Of a stretch of DNA of 64,000 nt, positions 8,376 through 16,817 are shown one piece after another. Within the stretch, counting starts at the first letter, position 1. Every line of letters begins with the position of its first letter. Source of the DNA: Planobispora longispora (GTDB lineage: Bacteria; Actinomycetota; Actinomycetes; Streptosporangiales; Streptosporangiaceae); assembly GCF_016863135.1 (NCBI RefSeq), contig NZ_BOOH01000054.1:1-64000 (forward strand). Reading direction: 5' to 3'. Below the pieces are notes generated by a model. That model made no database searches and had not been told where the DNA came from. It saw only the letters and a list, made by a program, of their open reading frames with translations. The position numbers and the translations under genes are program-made.

Positions 8376-8461
8376 TCTCCGCCGGACGCGCGAGGCGTAC
8401 GGGAACTGCGTGATCGTCGCAATGGACGCCAGGTCGTCTCCGCCGGGCGCGAGGCGTACGG
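8376..8461. repeat. Direct repeat of about 25 bp, two copies
   Basis: TCTCCGCCGG followed by (A)CGCGCGAGGCGTACGG-like sequence starts at 8376 and again at 8437, a period of 61 bp. The copies differ by a small indel. They lie between the operon end and the convergent pirin gene. Function unknown. Confidence 0.5.
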
Positions 8462-8486
8462 CCGGCGGTTCGCGCGGCTCCGCGGG

Positions 8487-9251
8487 TCAGGCGGCGAGGG
8501 AGGCGTGCATCTCCCACACCAGGATCTCGGCCGGCTCGGTCGCGGTCACCTTCTGCCCGCCCGTGGCGGTGAAGCGCACCGCGTCGCCGGTCTCCAGCCG
8601 TCCGGCGCCTTCGAGCTCGACGGCGCCGCGCGGCACGAACAGGTGCACGAACGGCGCCTCGGGCAGCTCGACGTGCCGGCCGGGCCGCAGGCGGGCGGCG
8701 TGCAGCGCGGCGTAGCGGTTCTTGATGCGGATGGCCGCGGCGCCGTCGTGCTTGTCCATGCCGGAGGCGACCGGCACCAGGCCGCCGCCGAGCAGCTCGG
8801 CGTCGATCTCCAGCTGCTCGTAGCCCGGGGTGATGCCGGGCTCGTCGGGCACCACCCACATCTGCACGAAATGCACCGGCTCGTCGTGGACGGCCCCGGC
8901 CAGGCGCCAGGAGTCGTTCTTCTCCGAGTGCAGAATGCCGCTTCCGGCGCTCATGCGCTGGGCCAATCCGGGGTAGATGATGCCGTTGTGCCCTTCGGAG
9001 TCCTGGTGCACCAGGGAGCCCTGCAGCACCCAGGTGACGATCTCCATGTCCCGGTGCGGGTGGGTGTCGAAGCCGAACCCGGGGCGCACGACGTCGTCGT
9101 TGTTGACCAGCAGCAGGCCGTGGTGGGTGTTGGCGTCGTCGTAGTGGTGGCCGAAGGAGAAGGAGTGCTTGGAGTCCAGCCAGCCGATCTCGGTGGTGAA
9201 GCGCTCGCTCGCGCGGCGCACGTCGACCTGCGGGGTCAGCGAGGTGTGCAT
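8487..9251 (-). CDS. Pirin family protein
   Basis: This is a 254-residue bicupin. The N-terminal cupin carries the metal ligands of pirins: His64 and His66 in FDTHPHRDMEIV, and His108 and Glu110 in GSGILHSEKND. The sequence SFGHHYDDANTHHGLLLVNNDD is also typical. Pirins are iron proteins; bacterial members show quercetin 2,3-dioxygenase activity or act as redox-responsive regulators. Start 9251 has GGAAGGA upstream. The gene diverges from marR, and the two share paired palindromic operators. That makes control by this MarR, and a role in quinone, flavonoid or oxidant response, likely. Confidence 0.9.
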   Translation of the reverse strand: MHTSLTPQVDVRRASERFTTEIGWLDSKHSFSFGHHYDDANTHHGLLLVNNDDVVRPGFGFDTHPHRDMEIVTWVLQGSLVHQDSEGHNGIIYPGLAQRMSAGSGILHSEKNDSWRLAGAVHDEPVHFVQMWVVPDEPGITPGYEQLEIDAELLGGGLVPVASGMDKHDGAAAIRIKNRYAALHAARLRPGRHVELPEAPFVHLFVPRGAVELEGAGRLETGDAVRFTATGGQKVTATEPAEILVWEMHASLAA

Positions 9252-9307
9252 GGCGGAGGTCCTTCCCGTGGGGGGCGGGCCGCTTCCGGCGCCGCCGACG
9301 ATAGAAG

Positions 9308-9319
9308 ATGATGCATCAT
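9308..9319. promoter_or_regulatory. Perfect 12-bp palindrome, predicted MarR operator
   Basis: ATGATGCATCAT is a perfect palindrome 56 bp upstream of the pirin start. The same 12-mer recurs at 53074-53085. Conserved flanking bases (G-Y-ATCT on the marR side) extend the match. Confidence 0.8.
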
Positions 9320-9365
9320 GTATCTGCCTCAACCTCCACGGTGCGTCGTTCATTCCGAAATATTA

Positions 9366-9377
9366 ATGATGTGTCAT
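9366..9377. promoter_or_regulatory. Second MarR operator, near-palindrome
   Basis: ATGATGTGTCAT lies 23 bp upstream of the marR start, and its centre is 58 bp from the centre of the first site. The preceding CGAAATA and following GCA are also present at the 53-kb locus, where the site reads ATGACGTGTCAT on the minus strand. The position, close to the expected -10 region of marR, suggests autorepression. Confidence 0.75.
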
Positions 9378-9400
9378 GCACTTTTGGGTAGGGTGGAGGC

Positions 9401-9868
9401 ATGACCACCCCTCGCTGGCTCGACGACGACCAGCAGCGCGCCTGGCGGGCCTACCTGCGCATGCAGGGACGGCTGAGCGCCGCGCTGAACCGCCAGCTGC
9501 AGACGGCCTCGGGCCTCTCCCTGGCAGACTACGACGTGCTGGTCCACCTCACCGACGCGCCCGAGGGCCGGCTGCGCCCCTACGAGCTGCAACGCGCGCT
9601 CGACTGGGAGCAGAGCCGCCTCTCGCACCACCTGAGCCGGATGCAGCGCCGCGGCCTGGTCGAGCGCCAAGAGTGCGCCGACGACGGCCGCGGCGCCTTC
9701 GTCTCGCTCACCGCGACCGGCCGGGAGGCGATCACTGCCGCCGCCCCCGGCCACGTCGAGACCGTCCGAAGCCTGTTCTTCGACATCCTCGACCCCGGCC
9801 AGGTCGACGCGCTGCGGCGGCTGTCCACCCAGGTCCTGGCCCGGCTCGACGCCGCCGACGGCGAATGA
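9401..9868 (+). CDS. MarR family transcriptional regulator
   Basis: This 155-residue winged-helix regulator starts after GGAGG. The fold is visible as an N-terminal dimerisation helix (WRAYLRMQGRLSAALNRQLQ), then the winged helix at about 57-105 (LRPYELQRALDWEQSRLSHHLSRMQRRGLV, wing with DDGRGAFVSLT). The C-terminal dimer helices follow. Many MarR proteins sense phenolics, quinones or oxidants. No Cys except Cys90 is seen; it lies in the wing (RQECADDGRG) and could be a redox switch, which is inference. It diverges from pirin, and the paired palindromes in between are probably its operators. The same operator pair precedes the CE1758/CE1759 operon 44 kb away. Confidence 0.92.
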   Translation: MTTPRWLDDDQQRAWRAYLRMQGRLSAALNRQLQTASGLSLADYDVLVHLTDAPEGRLRPYELQRALDWEQSRLSHHLSRMQRRGLVERQECADDGRGAFVSLTATGREAITAAAPGHVETVRSLFFDILDPGQVDALRRLSTQVLARLDAADGE

Positions 9869-9872
9869 GACG

Positions 9873-10664
9873 TCAGCCGGCCGCGGATCCGCCGAGCGGG
9901 GCCCGGGCCGGCGCGGGCCTCCGGGGCCGCCAGGTGACCAGCAGCGCCAGGGCGAGCAGGAGCTCGGCGATGTCGCCGCCGTAGTACATCAGCTCGGCGC
10001 CGCCCCGGCGTTGCGCGGCCGGGACGTCCAGGGAGACCAGGACCCCGGCGTACATCAGCTGCGACAGCGCGGCGTGGCCGGCGACGGCCACCCCGAGCAC
10101 GACCAGGCGGGCCGGGACCGACGGCCGGTGCGGGGCCGGGTCCGGACCGGCGATCGCCCAGGCGAACAGGTAGCCGGAGAGCAGGAAGTGCGCGTGCACC
10201 AAGTGGTGGATCCACGGGGTGGCGGCGGCGAGGCCGTACAGGGGAGTGCAGTACAGCGCGGCCAGCCCGCCCAGGGTGAGCAGCAGGGCGGTGACCGGGT
10301 GGGCGAGCAGGCGGGCCGTACGGCTGCGCAGCAGGCGGCCGAGACGCCGGCCCCGGCGCGGCGGGAGCGCGCCGAGCACCAGAGTGAGCGGCGCGGCCAG
10401 CACCAGGGCGAGCGGCGCCAGCATGCCGATCAGCAGATGCTGCAGCATGTGCCCGCGGAAGTCGCCCTCGCCGAAGGGCAGCGCGTTCCCCAGGGCCAGG
10501 GCGAGCAGGGCGCAGCCGGTCAGGAAGGCCGCCTCGCGCCGGCGACTCCACGGTCGCCCGGCGGCGCGGCGCCGGGCGGCGGTGAGCAGGTACCCGGCGG
10601 CCGGCAGGGCGAGGAGGAGCGCCGGCAGCGCGTCCGGCCCGGCGTGCGCGTGCGGAGAGGTCAT
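9873..10664 (-). CDS. CtaG-like cytochrome c oxidase assembly protein
   Basis: This is a polytopic membrane protein of 263 residues with about seven hydrophobic helices. Family landmarks are GHMLQHLLIGMLAPLALVLAAPLTLVL, PWIHHLVHAHFLLSGYLFAW and the C-terminal AELMYYGGDIAELLLALALLV. The conserved His residues (HMLQH, HHLVHAH) fit the caa3-type CtaG family, which assists copper delivery to cytochrome oxidase; copper binding here is inferred. It overlaps the upstream DUF2243 gene by four bases (ATGA), so the two are one operon. No oxidase subunits are nearby. Confidence 0.88.
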   Translation of the reverse strand: MTSPHAHAGPDALPALLLALPAAGYLLTAARRRAAGRPWSRRREAAFLTGCALLALALGNALPFGEGDFRGHMLQHLLIGMLAPLALVLAAPLTLVLGALPPRRGRRLGRLLRSRTARLLAHPVTALLLTLGGLAALYCTPLYGLAAATPWIHHLVHAHFLLSGYLFAWAIAGPDPAPHRPSVPARLVVLGVAVAGHAALSQLMYAGVLVSLDVPAAQRRGGAELMYYGGDIAELLLALALLVTWRPRRPAPARAPLGGSAAG

Positions 10665-11206
10665 GACGGTCGGCGCGCCGCCGTGTCAGGCTCGGCCGGC
10701 TCGGCCGGCTCGGCGGTCACGGGGCGGGCGCCGCGCTGCAGCAGCCAGCCCCCGGCCACCAGCAGCGCGCCCAGCGCCAGGAAGCCCAGGTCCCACCAGA
10801 GCTGGCCGGGGCCGGTGCGCACGTGGTGGATGCCCAGCAGGTGATGGTCGACGACGCCTTCGACCAGGTTGAACAGCCCCCAGCCGACCAGCACCCAGCC
10901 CCACAGCGCCCGGGAGGTCCACAGGCGGCCGCGGGCGCGGGTGACCCGGGAGTACAGCAGCGCCAGCCCGGTCAGCACCGCCAGCCAGGTGAAGGTGTGG
11001 AACAGCCCGTCCCACAGGGTGTTGATCCGCAGGCCGTGCACGGTGGTGGCCGGATAGTGGGCCACCCCGATGTTGTCGGTGTCGGTGCTGGTCAGCATGT
11101 GATGCCACTGCAGTATCTGGTGGAGCAGGATGCCGTCGAGGAACCCGCCGAGGCCGGCTCCCAGGACGATGCCGGGCAGCGTGACGGTCGGGCGTGCGGT
11201 GGCCAT
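10661..11206 (-). CDS. DUF2243 membrane protein
   Basis: The 181-residue protein has four helices and the characteristic start LPGIVLGAGLGGFLDGILLHQILQWHHMLT. Further histidines are in FHTFTW, VDHHLLGIHHVR and near the helix ends, a pattern suggesting metal or heme coordination, though the family has no proven function. GGGAGG precedes ATG 11206. It is the first gene of the operon with ctaG. The C-terminal tail carries an EPAEPAEP repeat. Confidence 0.85.
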   Translation of the reverse strand: MATARPTVTLPGIVLGAGLGGFLDGILLHQILQWHHMLTSTDTDNIGVAHYPATTVHGLRINTLWDGLFHTFTWLAVLTGLALLYSRVTRARGRLWTSRALWGWVLVGWGLFNLVEGVVDHHLLGIHHVRTGPGQLWWDLGFLALGALLVAGGWLLQRGARPVTAEPAEPAEPDTAARRPS

Positions 11207-11257
11207 GGAGCCTCCCGGTGCGAACGCTGGTATCCCTGTCGCCTACCCGGGAGAGCC

Positions 11258-11312
11258 CGATCAATCGCCCGCCGTACGACCGGCTCGATCAATCGTCCGC
11301 CGTACGGCCGGC
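11258..11312. repeat. Two direct repeats of 27 bp upstream of the DUF2243-ctaG operon
   Basis: CGATCAATCGCCCGCCGTAC (then GACCGGC) at 11258-11284 is repeated at 11286-11312 with two substitutions, a 28-bp period. Each copy contains CGAT-CAATCG, a small dyad. They lie 52-106 bp upstream of the operon start and could be tandem activator sites. Confidence 0.55.
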
Positions 11313-11378
11313 GGCGGTCGTCCTGCCGGTCCGGAAGCCGGGGACCGGCCGTCGTCCCGGGCGTCCCGGCCCCGGAGG

Positions 11379-12782
11379 TCAGTTCCCGGAGCCGGCGATG
11401 GCCAGGCCGGCGGCGGCGGCGCCGGCGTAGGCGTCGTCGATGTGCACCGCGCGCCGTCCGGCGCGGGTCAGCAGGCCGGCGGCGGCCGCGGCCCGGTAGC
11501 CGGAGCCGCAGTGCACCCACACGGTTCCGCCGGGTATCTCGGCCAGGCGGGCGGGCAGCTCGGGCAGCGGGATGTGCGTCGCGCCCTCGATGTGCCCGGC
11601 CCGCCACTCGCCGCTCATGCGCACGTCCAGCACGATGTCGGGGGCGGGCAGATGGCGTGGGATGCGGCCGGCGCGGGCGGCGGCCAGGTCGGCGAAGGTG
11701 GCCGTGGCCAGCGTGGTCAGGCGGGTCTGCTCGCCGCCGGCCCAGTCGTGGGGGGTGCCGGTCGCGGTCGCGGCCGGGCGGTCGATGCCGATGCGGGCCA
11801 GCTCGCGCTGGGCGGCGGCGATCTGCTCGGGGTCGTGGCCGAGCAGGGTGATGGGCGCGCCCCAGGGGGCCAGCCAGGCCAGCCAGGTGGCCATCGGCCC
11901 GTCCAGGCCGAAGCTGACGGTGCCGGTCAGGTGGCGGGCGGCGAAGGCCTTGCGGGAGCGCAGGTCCACCACCCACTCGCCGGCCGCGATGCGCTCCCGC
12001 AACTGCTCGGCGTCGGCCGGCTGCGCCGGGGTCAGGTCGATCAGTCCGGCCCCGGCGCTGTTGCGCGCGCCCATGTGGGCGTAGTAGGCCGGATAGGCGT
12101 CCAGCCCGGCCAGGGTCCGGGTGACGAAGGCGTCGGCTTCCAGCCGCAGCACGGGGTTGGCCTGCTTCTCGCGGCCGATGGTGGAGGCCGCGGCGTCGGA
12201 CTGGGTGGCCGAGCAGAAGCTGCCGAAGCCGTGGGTGGGCCAGATCTGGGCGCCGTCGGGAAGGAGGTCGGCCAGGCGGCGGGCCGAGGCGTGCTGGCGG
12301 TGGGCCAGGGTGCGGGCGTGCTGCTCGCCGAGCAGGTCGGTGCGGCCGGTGGTGCCGAACAGCAGCGAGCCGCCGGTGAACACCCCTTGCGGGCCGCCGG
12401 GGCCGGACAGGACGTAGGACAGGTGGTGGAAGGTGTGGCCCGGGGTGGCCACCACCGCGATCCGCATGCTCTCCGAGACGGCGATCTCGTCGCCGCCGGC
12501 CACCGCCAGCCGCTCGAAGTCCACCGCGTCGGCGCCGGCCACCAGGTAGGCCGCGCCGGTGACCCTGGCCAGGGCCAGGCCGCCGGAGACGTAGTCGTTG
12601 TGCAGGTGGGTCTCGGCCACGTGGGTGACGCGCACCCCGAGCCGGCCGGCCAGGGCCAGGATCCGGTCGATGTCGCGCTGCGGATCGACCGCCAGCGCCA
12701 CCCGCCCGTCGTGGGCCAGGTAGCTGCGGTCGCCCAGGGAGGAGGTCTCCACCACCTCGACGTGGATCGTCGTCATCGTCAT
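11379..12782 (-). CDS. MBL-fold metalloprotein fused to two rhodanese domains
   Basis: The 467-residue protein begins with a metallo-beta-lactamase domain (about 1-255). Its metal motif is THLHNDYVSGG (His59, His61, Asp63), followed by TPGHTFHHLSYV and later WPTHGFGSFC. Rhodanese domain 1 (about 275-370) lacks a catalytic Cys, its loop reading LLGHDPEQ. Rhodanese domain 2 (about 385-467) has the active-site loop VHCGSGYR. The layout is that of persulfide dioxygenase/sulfurtransferase fusions (ETHE1- or CstB-like), which oxidise persulfides and detoxify sulfide; the exact reaction is inferred. Start 12782 gives MTMTTIHVEVVET; the second ATG (12776) is possible and both have weak Shine-Dalgarno sites. 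The gene stands alone. Confidence 0.87.
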   Translation of the reverse strand: MTMTTIHVEVVETSSLGDRSYLAHDGRVALAVDPQRDIDRILALAGRLGVRVTHVAETHLHNDYVSGGLALARVTGAAYLVAGADAVDFERLAVAGGDEIAVSESMRIAVVATPGHTFHHLSYVLSGPGGPQGVFTGGSLLFGTTGRTDLLGEQHARTLAHRQHASARRLADLLPDGAQIWPTHGFGSFCSATQSDAAASTIGREKQANPVLRLEADAFVTRTLAGLDAYPAYYAHMGARNSAGAGLIDLTPAQPADAEQLRERIAAGEWVVDLRSRKAFAARHLTGTVSFGLDGPMATWLAWLAPWGAPITLLGHDPEQIAAAQRELARIGIDRPAATATGTPHDWAGGEQTRLTTLATATFADLAAARAGRIPRHLPAPDIVLDVRMSGEWRAGHIEGATHIPLPELPARLAEIPGGTVWVHCGSGYRAAAAAGLLTRAGRRAVHIDDAYAGAAAAGLAIAGSGN

Positions 12783-12942
12783 TGCTGCTTTCGCTCGTCG
12801 GCCGGTCGCCGGATTGCTCCACTCCGCGTATGCCCCCGGAGCTGCGCGCGAGACAGGTTGACGTCTTTCCGTCCGGGCGAAGACGGAGATCGCCGGGACA
12901 AATCCGGAAGGCATCATGAGATGACCTCGGAGGGCGGCCGCG

Positions 12943-13602
12943 TCATTCCGGGCGGATGAGGCGGCTTTCGTAGGCGAAGATCACGGCCTGTATCCGGTCG
13001 CGGAGTTCGAGCTTTTGTAGGATCCGTCCCAGATGGGACTTCACGGTCGCCTCCGCGAGGTACAGGGCGGACGCGATCTCGGTGTTGGACAGGCCACGGC
13101 CCACCTGGACGAGCACCTCGCGCTCACGGGCGCTGAGCCGGCTCAGCCGCTCGTCGCGGTCGGAGCCGCCGCCGGGGATGTACGGGCGGAAGTCCTCCAG
13201 CAGGCGGCGGGTGATCCGCGGGGAGAGCACCGCGTCGCCCGCGGCCACGTTGCGTATCGCGGTGAGCAGTTCCTCGGGCCTGGCGTTTTTCAGCAGGAAG
13301 CCCGAGGCTCCGGCGTGGAGCCCGGCGAAGGCGTATTCGTCCAGGTCGAAGGTGGTGAGGATCAGCACTCTGCTCTGCGGGGAGACCCGGATGAGCTGCC
13401 GGGTCGCCTCGATCCCGTCGGTCCCGGGCATCCGGACGTCCATGAGGACGACATCGGGGCGCAGCTCCCGGGCGAGGCGTACGGCCTGGGCGCCGTCCGC
13501 GGCTTCGCCGACCGGCGCCATGTCGGGCTGGGCCTCCAGAACCGTGCCGAAGGCCATCCGGAGCAGCGCTTCGTCGTCGGCGATCAGGATGCGGATCGTC
13601 AT
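12943..13602 (-). CDS. NarL/LuxR-type response regulator
   Basis: The 219-residue protein has a receiver domain with acidic pocket ADDE, phospho-acceptor Asp55 (VVLMDVRMPG), Thr in ILTTFD and Lys in FLLKNAR. A LuxR-type helix-turn-helix follows (LSAREREVLVQVGRGLSNTEIASALYLAEATVKSHLGRILQKL). It overlaps the kinase gene by four bases, the standard arrangement in which the kinase activates the regulator. The targets are unknown; the divergent hydrolase gene across the 360-bp intergenic region is a candidate. Confidence 0.92.
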   Translation of the reverse strand: MTIRILIADDEALLRMAFGTVLEAQPDMAPVGEAADGAQAVRLARELRPDVVLMDVRMPGTDGIEATRQLIRVSPQSRVLILTTFDLDEYAFAGLHAGASGFLLKNARPEELLTAIRNVAAGDAVLSPRITRRLLEDFRPYIPGGGSDRDERLSRLSAREREVLVQVGRGLSNTEIASALYLAEATVKSHLGRILQKLELRDRIQAVIFAYESRLIRPE

Positions 13603-14888
13603 GCGGACGCCGCTCCGCCGCTGCCGAGGAAGAGCCGGGTGTGGACTCCCCAGCCGCCGCCCGGAAGCGGTCCGGCCCGCAACGTCCCCCCGTAGGCGGC
13701 CGAGCGCTCGCGCATGCCGGGGATGCCGTGACCGGACGGTGTGACGCCGGGAAGCGGCGGGCACGGGCCGCTGTCGGTGACGTCCACGGTGACGGTCTCA
13801 GCCGAGCACTGGATCCGGACCTTCGCGTGTGTGCCGGCGGGTGTGTGCTTGAGGGTGTTGGTCAGGGCTTCCTGCACCAGGCGGTAGACGGTCAGCTGCG
13901 CGGTGGCGGGCACGTGGGTGTGGCCGCCCTCGACCTCGACGCGGGTCGGCAGCCCGGCGGCGCTCATCTGGTCGGCGAGGGTCTCCAGCTGTGCGATGCC
14001 GGGCAACGGGTGGCGCTCCGCGTCCGGTTCGTCGGTCCGCAGGATGCCCAGCGAACGCCGCATGTCGGTCAGGGCCTGCCGGCCCGTCTCGGAGATCTGG
14101 AGCATCGCGGCGGTGGCCTTGTCGGGCGACCGGTGCTGCGCGTAGACGGCGGCGTCGGTGAGCGCGACCATGACGGACAGGTTGTGGGTGACGATGTCGT
14201 GCATCTCCCGGGCGATACGCGTCCTCTCCTCGGCGACGGCCAGCCGCGCCTGCTGGTCCTGCTGCTGCTCCAGGCGCGCGGCCCGTTCCTCCAGGGCCGC
14301 GAGGTAGGCGCGCGTGGTCCGCGCGTTCACCCCCAGGACGGCGGCGGCGACGACCATCGCGGTCACCGCGACGAAGGGGGTCAGGAACGCGCCTTCCGTC
14401 GTCCAGCGCAGGCAGGCCAGCAGGGCCCCGCCCTCCACGACGGCAGCGGCGGCGAACGTGCCGCGCCGGTCCGAGTTCGCGGCCACCGTGTAGAGAGCCA
14501 CCAGCAAGGCGACGTCCGCCGGCAGCGGGACGTCCATCAGCCACTGGACGAAGGCCGCGGCCGCCACGGCGCCGAACACCGTGAGCGGGGCCCGGCGCCG
14601 CCATATCAGCGGCAGTGCGAGGGCGGCGGTGAGGGCCGCGGCCACCGGAAGCTCTCGCGGCGCGCGCGTGGTCATGATGGTGAGCAGGAGCAGCGCCGGC
14701 ACCAGCGAGTCCCCCACCATGGGAGGCAGCCGGAGGGCCCTGCGCCGGGCGGCTCTCACCACTCTCGCCGCTCGCACGGAGGCCAGGCCGGCGGACCCCG
14801 TCAGCCGTACGGCCGTCCTCGTCCGCCGTACGCGGTCCCGGTAGCGCACCGGATGGGCATCCCCGGGCTCTGCGGCCGCCTCGGTCAT
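13599..14888 (-). CDS. DesK-type sensor histidine kinase
   Basis: The protein has 429 residues from ATG 14888, chosen because AGGGA lies upstream; ATG 14915 is possible. It has several membrane helices at about 55-190 (LVPALLLLTIMT, VAAALTAALALPLIW, VALLVALYTVA, VAVTAMVVAAAVLG), then a coiled linker. The HisKA_3 box follows with the phospho-acceptor His in RIAREMHDIVTHNLSVMVAL. The HATPase domain has QEALTNTLKH (N box) and GHGIPGMRERSAAYGGTL (G box). It belongs to the NarL-type two-component class with a small membrane-embedded sensor, often envelope- or cell-wall-linked. Confidence 0.92.
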   Translation of the reverse strand: MTEAAAEPGDAHPVRYRDRVRRTRTAVRLTGSAGLASVRAARVVRAARRRALRLPPMVGDSLVPALLLLTIMTTRAPRELPVAAALTAALALPLIWRRRAPLTVFGAVAAAAFVQWLMDVPLPADVALLVALYTVAANSDRRGTFAAAAVVEGGALLACLRWTTEGAFLTPFVAVTAMVVAAAVLGVNARTTRAYLAALEERAARLEQQQDQQARLAVAEERTRIAREMHDIVTHNLSVMVALTDAAVYAQHRSPDKATAAMLQISETGRQALTDMRRSLGILRTDEPDAERHPLPGIAQLETLADQMSAAGLPTRVEVEGGHTHVPATAQLTVYRLVQEALTNTLKHTPAGTHAKVRIQCSAETVTVDVTDSGPCPPLPGVTPSGHGIPGMRERSAAYGGTLRAGPLPGGGWGVHTRLFLGSGGAASA

Positions 14889-15249
14889 CACACGTCCCTG
14901 TCGATTCAGCGTCATGGCGGCCCCGGTCGGGGCCGGTGCCGCGTGCGGCCGGAGCCGGGTCGGGTACGAGAAACCCGCACCCCGCGCTCCCCGGCGTGTA
15001 CCGCGGCCCTGTCACGGTAGGCCACCGGCCCGCCGAGCGCATGAGCCCACCGTCTGATCGCGTCGCGCCGAGGTACGACCGCAGGAGGAGGCCCGCTGCC
15101 TTCCGCGGTCGCAAAGCGGCCGCTCACCCGGCGTGCTCGATTGCGACTCCGGTCGCACAGGGGACATGCCTCGGATTGCGACTCCGGTCGCACGCGGTGG
15201 AGCTCCGGGAACGATGCGGCATCGCGCGCCCCGCCCCGAGGATGGCCGG
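14889..15249. other. 360-bp divergent intergenic region
   Basis: This lies between the kinase gene (minus) and the hydrolase (plus). It holds twin palindromes at 15142-15192 and extra GGTCGCA-like half-sites near 15073 and 15107. Short open frames here lack codon bias. The hydrolase frame is open through the palindromes, but I place its start at 15250. Confidence 0.6.
15142..15192. promoter_or_regulatory. Two identical palindromes TGCGAC-TCCG-GTCGCA
   Basis: The 16-bp palindrome sits at 15142-15157 and again at 15177-15192. The repeat extends to GATTGCGACTCCGGTCGCA with a 35-bp period. Two copies upstream of a start codon look like a tandem operator for a dimeric regulator. The protein is unknown; the adjacent NarL-type regulator is one candidate. 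Confidence 0.65.
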
Positions 15250-16764
15250 GTGACCGAGATCATCGCGGGACTGCACCTGTCCCCTCTGGAATTCCTCGTC
15301 CTGCTGGGGGCCGTCGCGCTGGTGGCGGCGCGCTGGTTTCCCCCCGTCGCCCGCCCGCGCGTCACGATCGCGGCGGCGGCGGTTCTCGTGCCGTCCGCGA
15401 TCGCGCTGAGCGCGGTGGGGATCCGCTGGCAGATGCTGCCGGTACTGGCAGGCGCCGCCGTCGCGTCGCCGTTCGCCTTCTCTCCTCTGCTGCGGCGCCG
15501 TGCCGGCCGGCCGGCGTGGCGGGCCCGATGGTGGCTGGCGTTGCCGGGGTCGGCGGCCTGCGTCGGCCTGATCGCCACGGGCCCGGTGGCCGCCTGGGCC
15601 TTCCCCGTGCCCGTGTTCCCCGAGCCGTCGGGCCGTTTCGCGGTCGGCGCCCACGTGGTGCAGTGGACCGACCCCCACCGCCCCGAGAGCTTCACCGCCG
15701 ATCCGCACGACCGGCGCACGGTCGTGGTCCAGCTCTGGTATCCCGCGCGGAAGAGCCCCGCAGGCGCGCGGCGCGCCCAGTACCTCGGACGCGCGGAGCG
15801 CGAGGCGCGCACCGTTTCCGGCGCCCTGGCCCGCGGGGTCGGCCTGCCCGGCTTCCTGGTCGACGGCGTCCCGCGTGCCCGCACCCATTCGGTCTTCGAC
15901 GCCCCGGTGGCCGCTGGGGACGAACGGTTCCCGATCGTGCTGTTCTCTCCCGGGTCGGGCGGAGTGCGCACCCAGAACACGGCCTGGGCGGAGGAGCTGG
16001 CCAGCCACGGCTACGCGGTCGCCGCGCTCGACCACCCGTACGACTCCGCCGCCGTCGTCCTCGCCGACGGCCGGACGATTCACGCCACGATCGCCTCCAC
16101 CGGAGACCGGGACGAGGACGCCGAGCTGGCGGCCGGCTGGACGGCTGTCCGGGCCGCCGACCTCAGCTTCGTCCTCACCCAGCTGGACCGTCTGGGCCGG
16201 GGGGAGATCACCGGCCCGCTGACCGGGCGCCTGGACACCGATCGGGTCGCGGTCACCGGCCACTCCATGGGCGGCGCCGCCGCTCTGCAGGCGGCCCGGC
16301 AGGACCGCCGGGTCGACGCCGCCATCGATCTGGACGGCTACCCCCACGGCCCCGTCTCCCCCTCCCTCCGCCAGCCGACGCTCGCGCTCACCCAGGCCGT
16401 CACCCCCGGAACCGACCCGCGCTACCTACCCCGCCTCACCGAGGTCCTCGAGCTCGGCACCGCGACGAACTACCGGCTCACCATCCCCGGCGCCGCACAC
16501 CTCACCTTCATGGACGGCCCCCTGTACCTGCCGCCTGTGCCCTCGATAGCCGGCTCCCTGGGCCGCGCCGGCAGCCCGCACGTCGTCGCCGCGACCACTC
16601 TCGCCTTCCTGGACGCCACCCTGCGTCACGAGCCCGGTGACCTGGCCGGCGTCCTGTCGGCCTACGGCGACCTCAGCGTCCACCACCCGGACGCCGGCGG
16701 CGCCGTCAAGGAACGACCAGGAAAGACCACTGCCCGTGTACCGGCCGGAGCCGAGGGTAACTGA
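15250..16764 (+). CDS. Membrane-anchored alpha/beta hydrolase (PAF acetylhydrolase/lipase-like)
   Basis: The product is 504 residues from GTG 15250, which has GAGGAT upstream; the frame is open to 15133, but that would place twin operators inside the gene. The first 130 residues contain four hydrophobic helices. The catalytic domain follows, with nucleophile Ser339 in TGHSMGGAAAL, acid candidate Asp362 in IDLDGYPHG, and His417 in PGAAHLTFMD. The oxyanion strand reads FPIVLFSPGSGG. The arrangement resembles platelet-activating-factor acetylhydrolase II-like and chlorophyllase-type enzymes, so a lipid ester substrate is likely. The active domain is probably outside the membrane. The FMN reductase follows after 53 bp. 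Confidence 0.82.
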   Translation: MTEIIAGLHLSPLEFLVLLGAVALVAARWFPPVARPRVTIAAAAVLVPSAIALSAVGIRWQMLPVLAGAAVASPFAFSPLLRRRAGRPAWRARWWLALPGSAACVGLIATGPVAAWAFPVPVFPEPSGRFAVGAHVVQWTDPHRPESFTADPHDRRTVVVQLWYPARKSPAGARRAQYLGRAEREARTVSGALARGVGLPGFLVDGVPRARTHSVFDAPVAAGDERFPIVLFSPGSGGVRTQNTAWAEELASHGYAVAALDHPYDSAAVVLADGRTIHATIASTGDRDEDAELAAGWTAVRAADLSFVLTQLDRLGRGEITGPLTGRLDTDRVAVTGHSMGGAAALQAARQDRRVDAAIDLDGYPHGPVSPSLRQPTLALTQAVTPGTDPRYLPRLTEVLELGTATNYRLTIPGAAHLTFMDGPLYLPPVPSIAGSLGRAGSPHVVAATTLAFLDATLRHEPGDLAGVLSAYGDLSVHHPDAGGAVKERPGKTTARVPAGAEGN

Positions 16765-16817
16765 TGCCGCGAACCCCCGGAACGCGGCAACGCCGGCCTT
16801 CGTAAAAGGAGCAGGGA

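Noticed and set aside
15133-15249. Longer N-terminus for the lipase-like hydrolase
   Set aside because: It would place twin palindromic operators within the gene, and GTG 15250 has a good ribosome site and begins the first helix.
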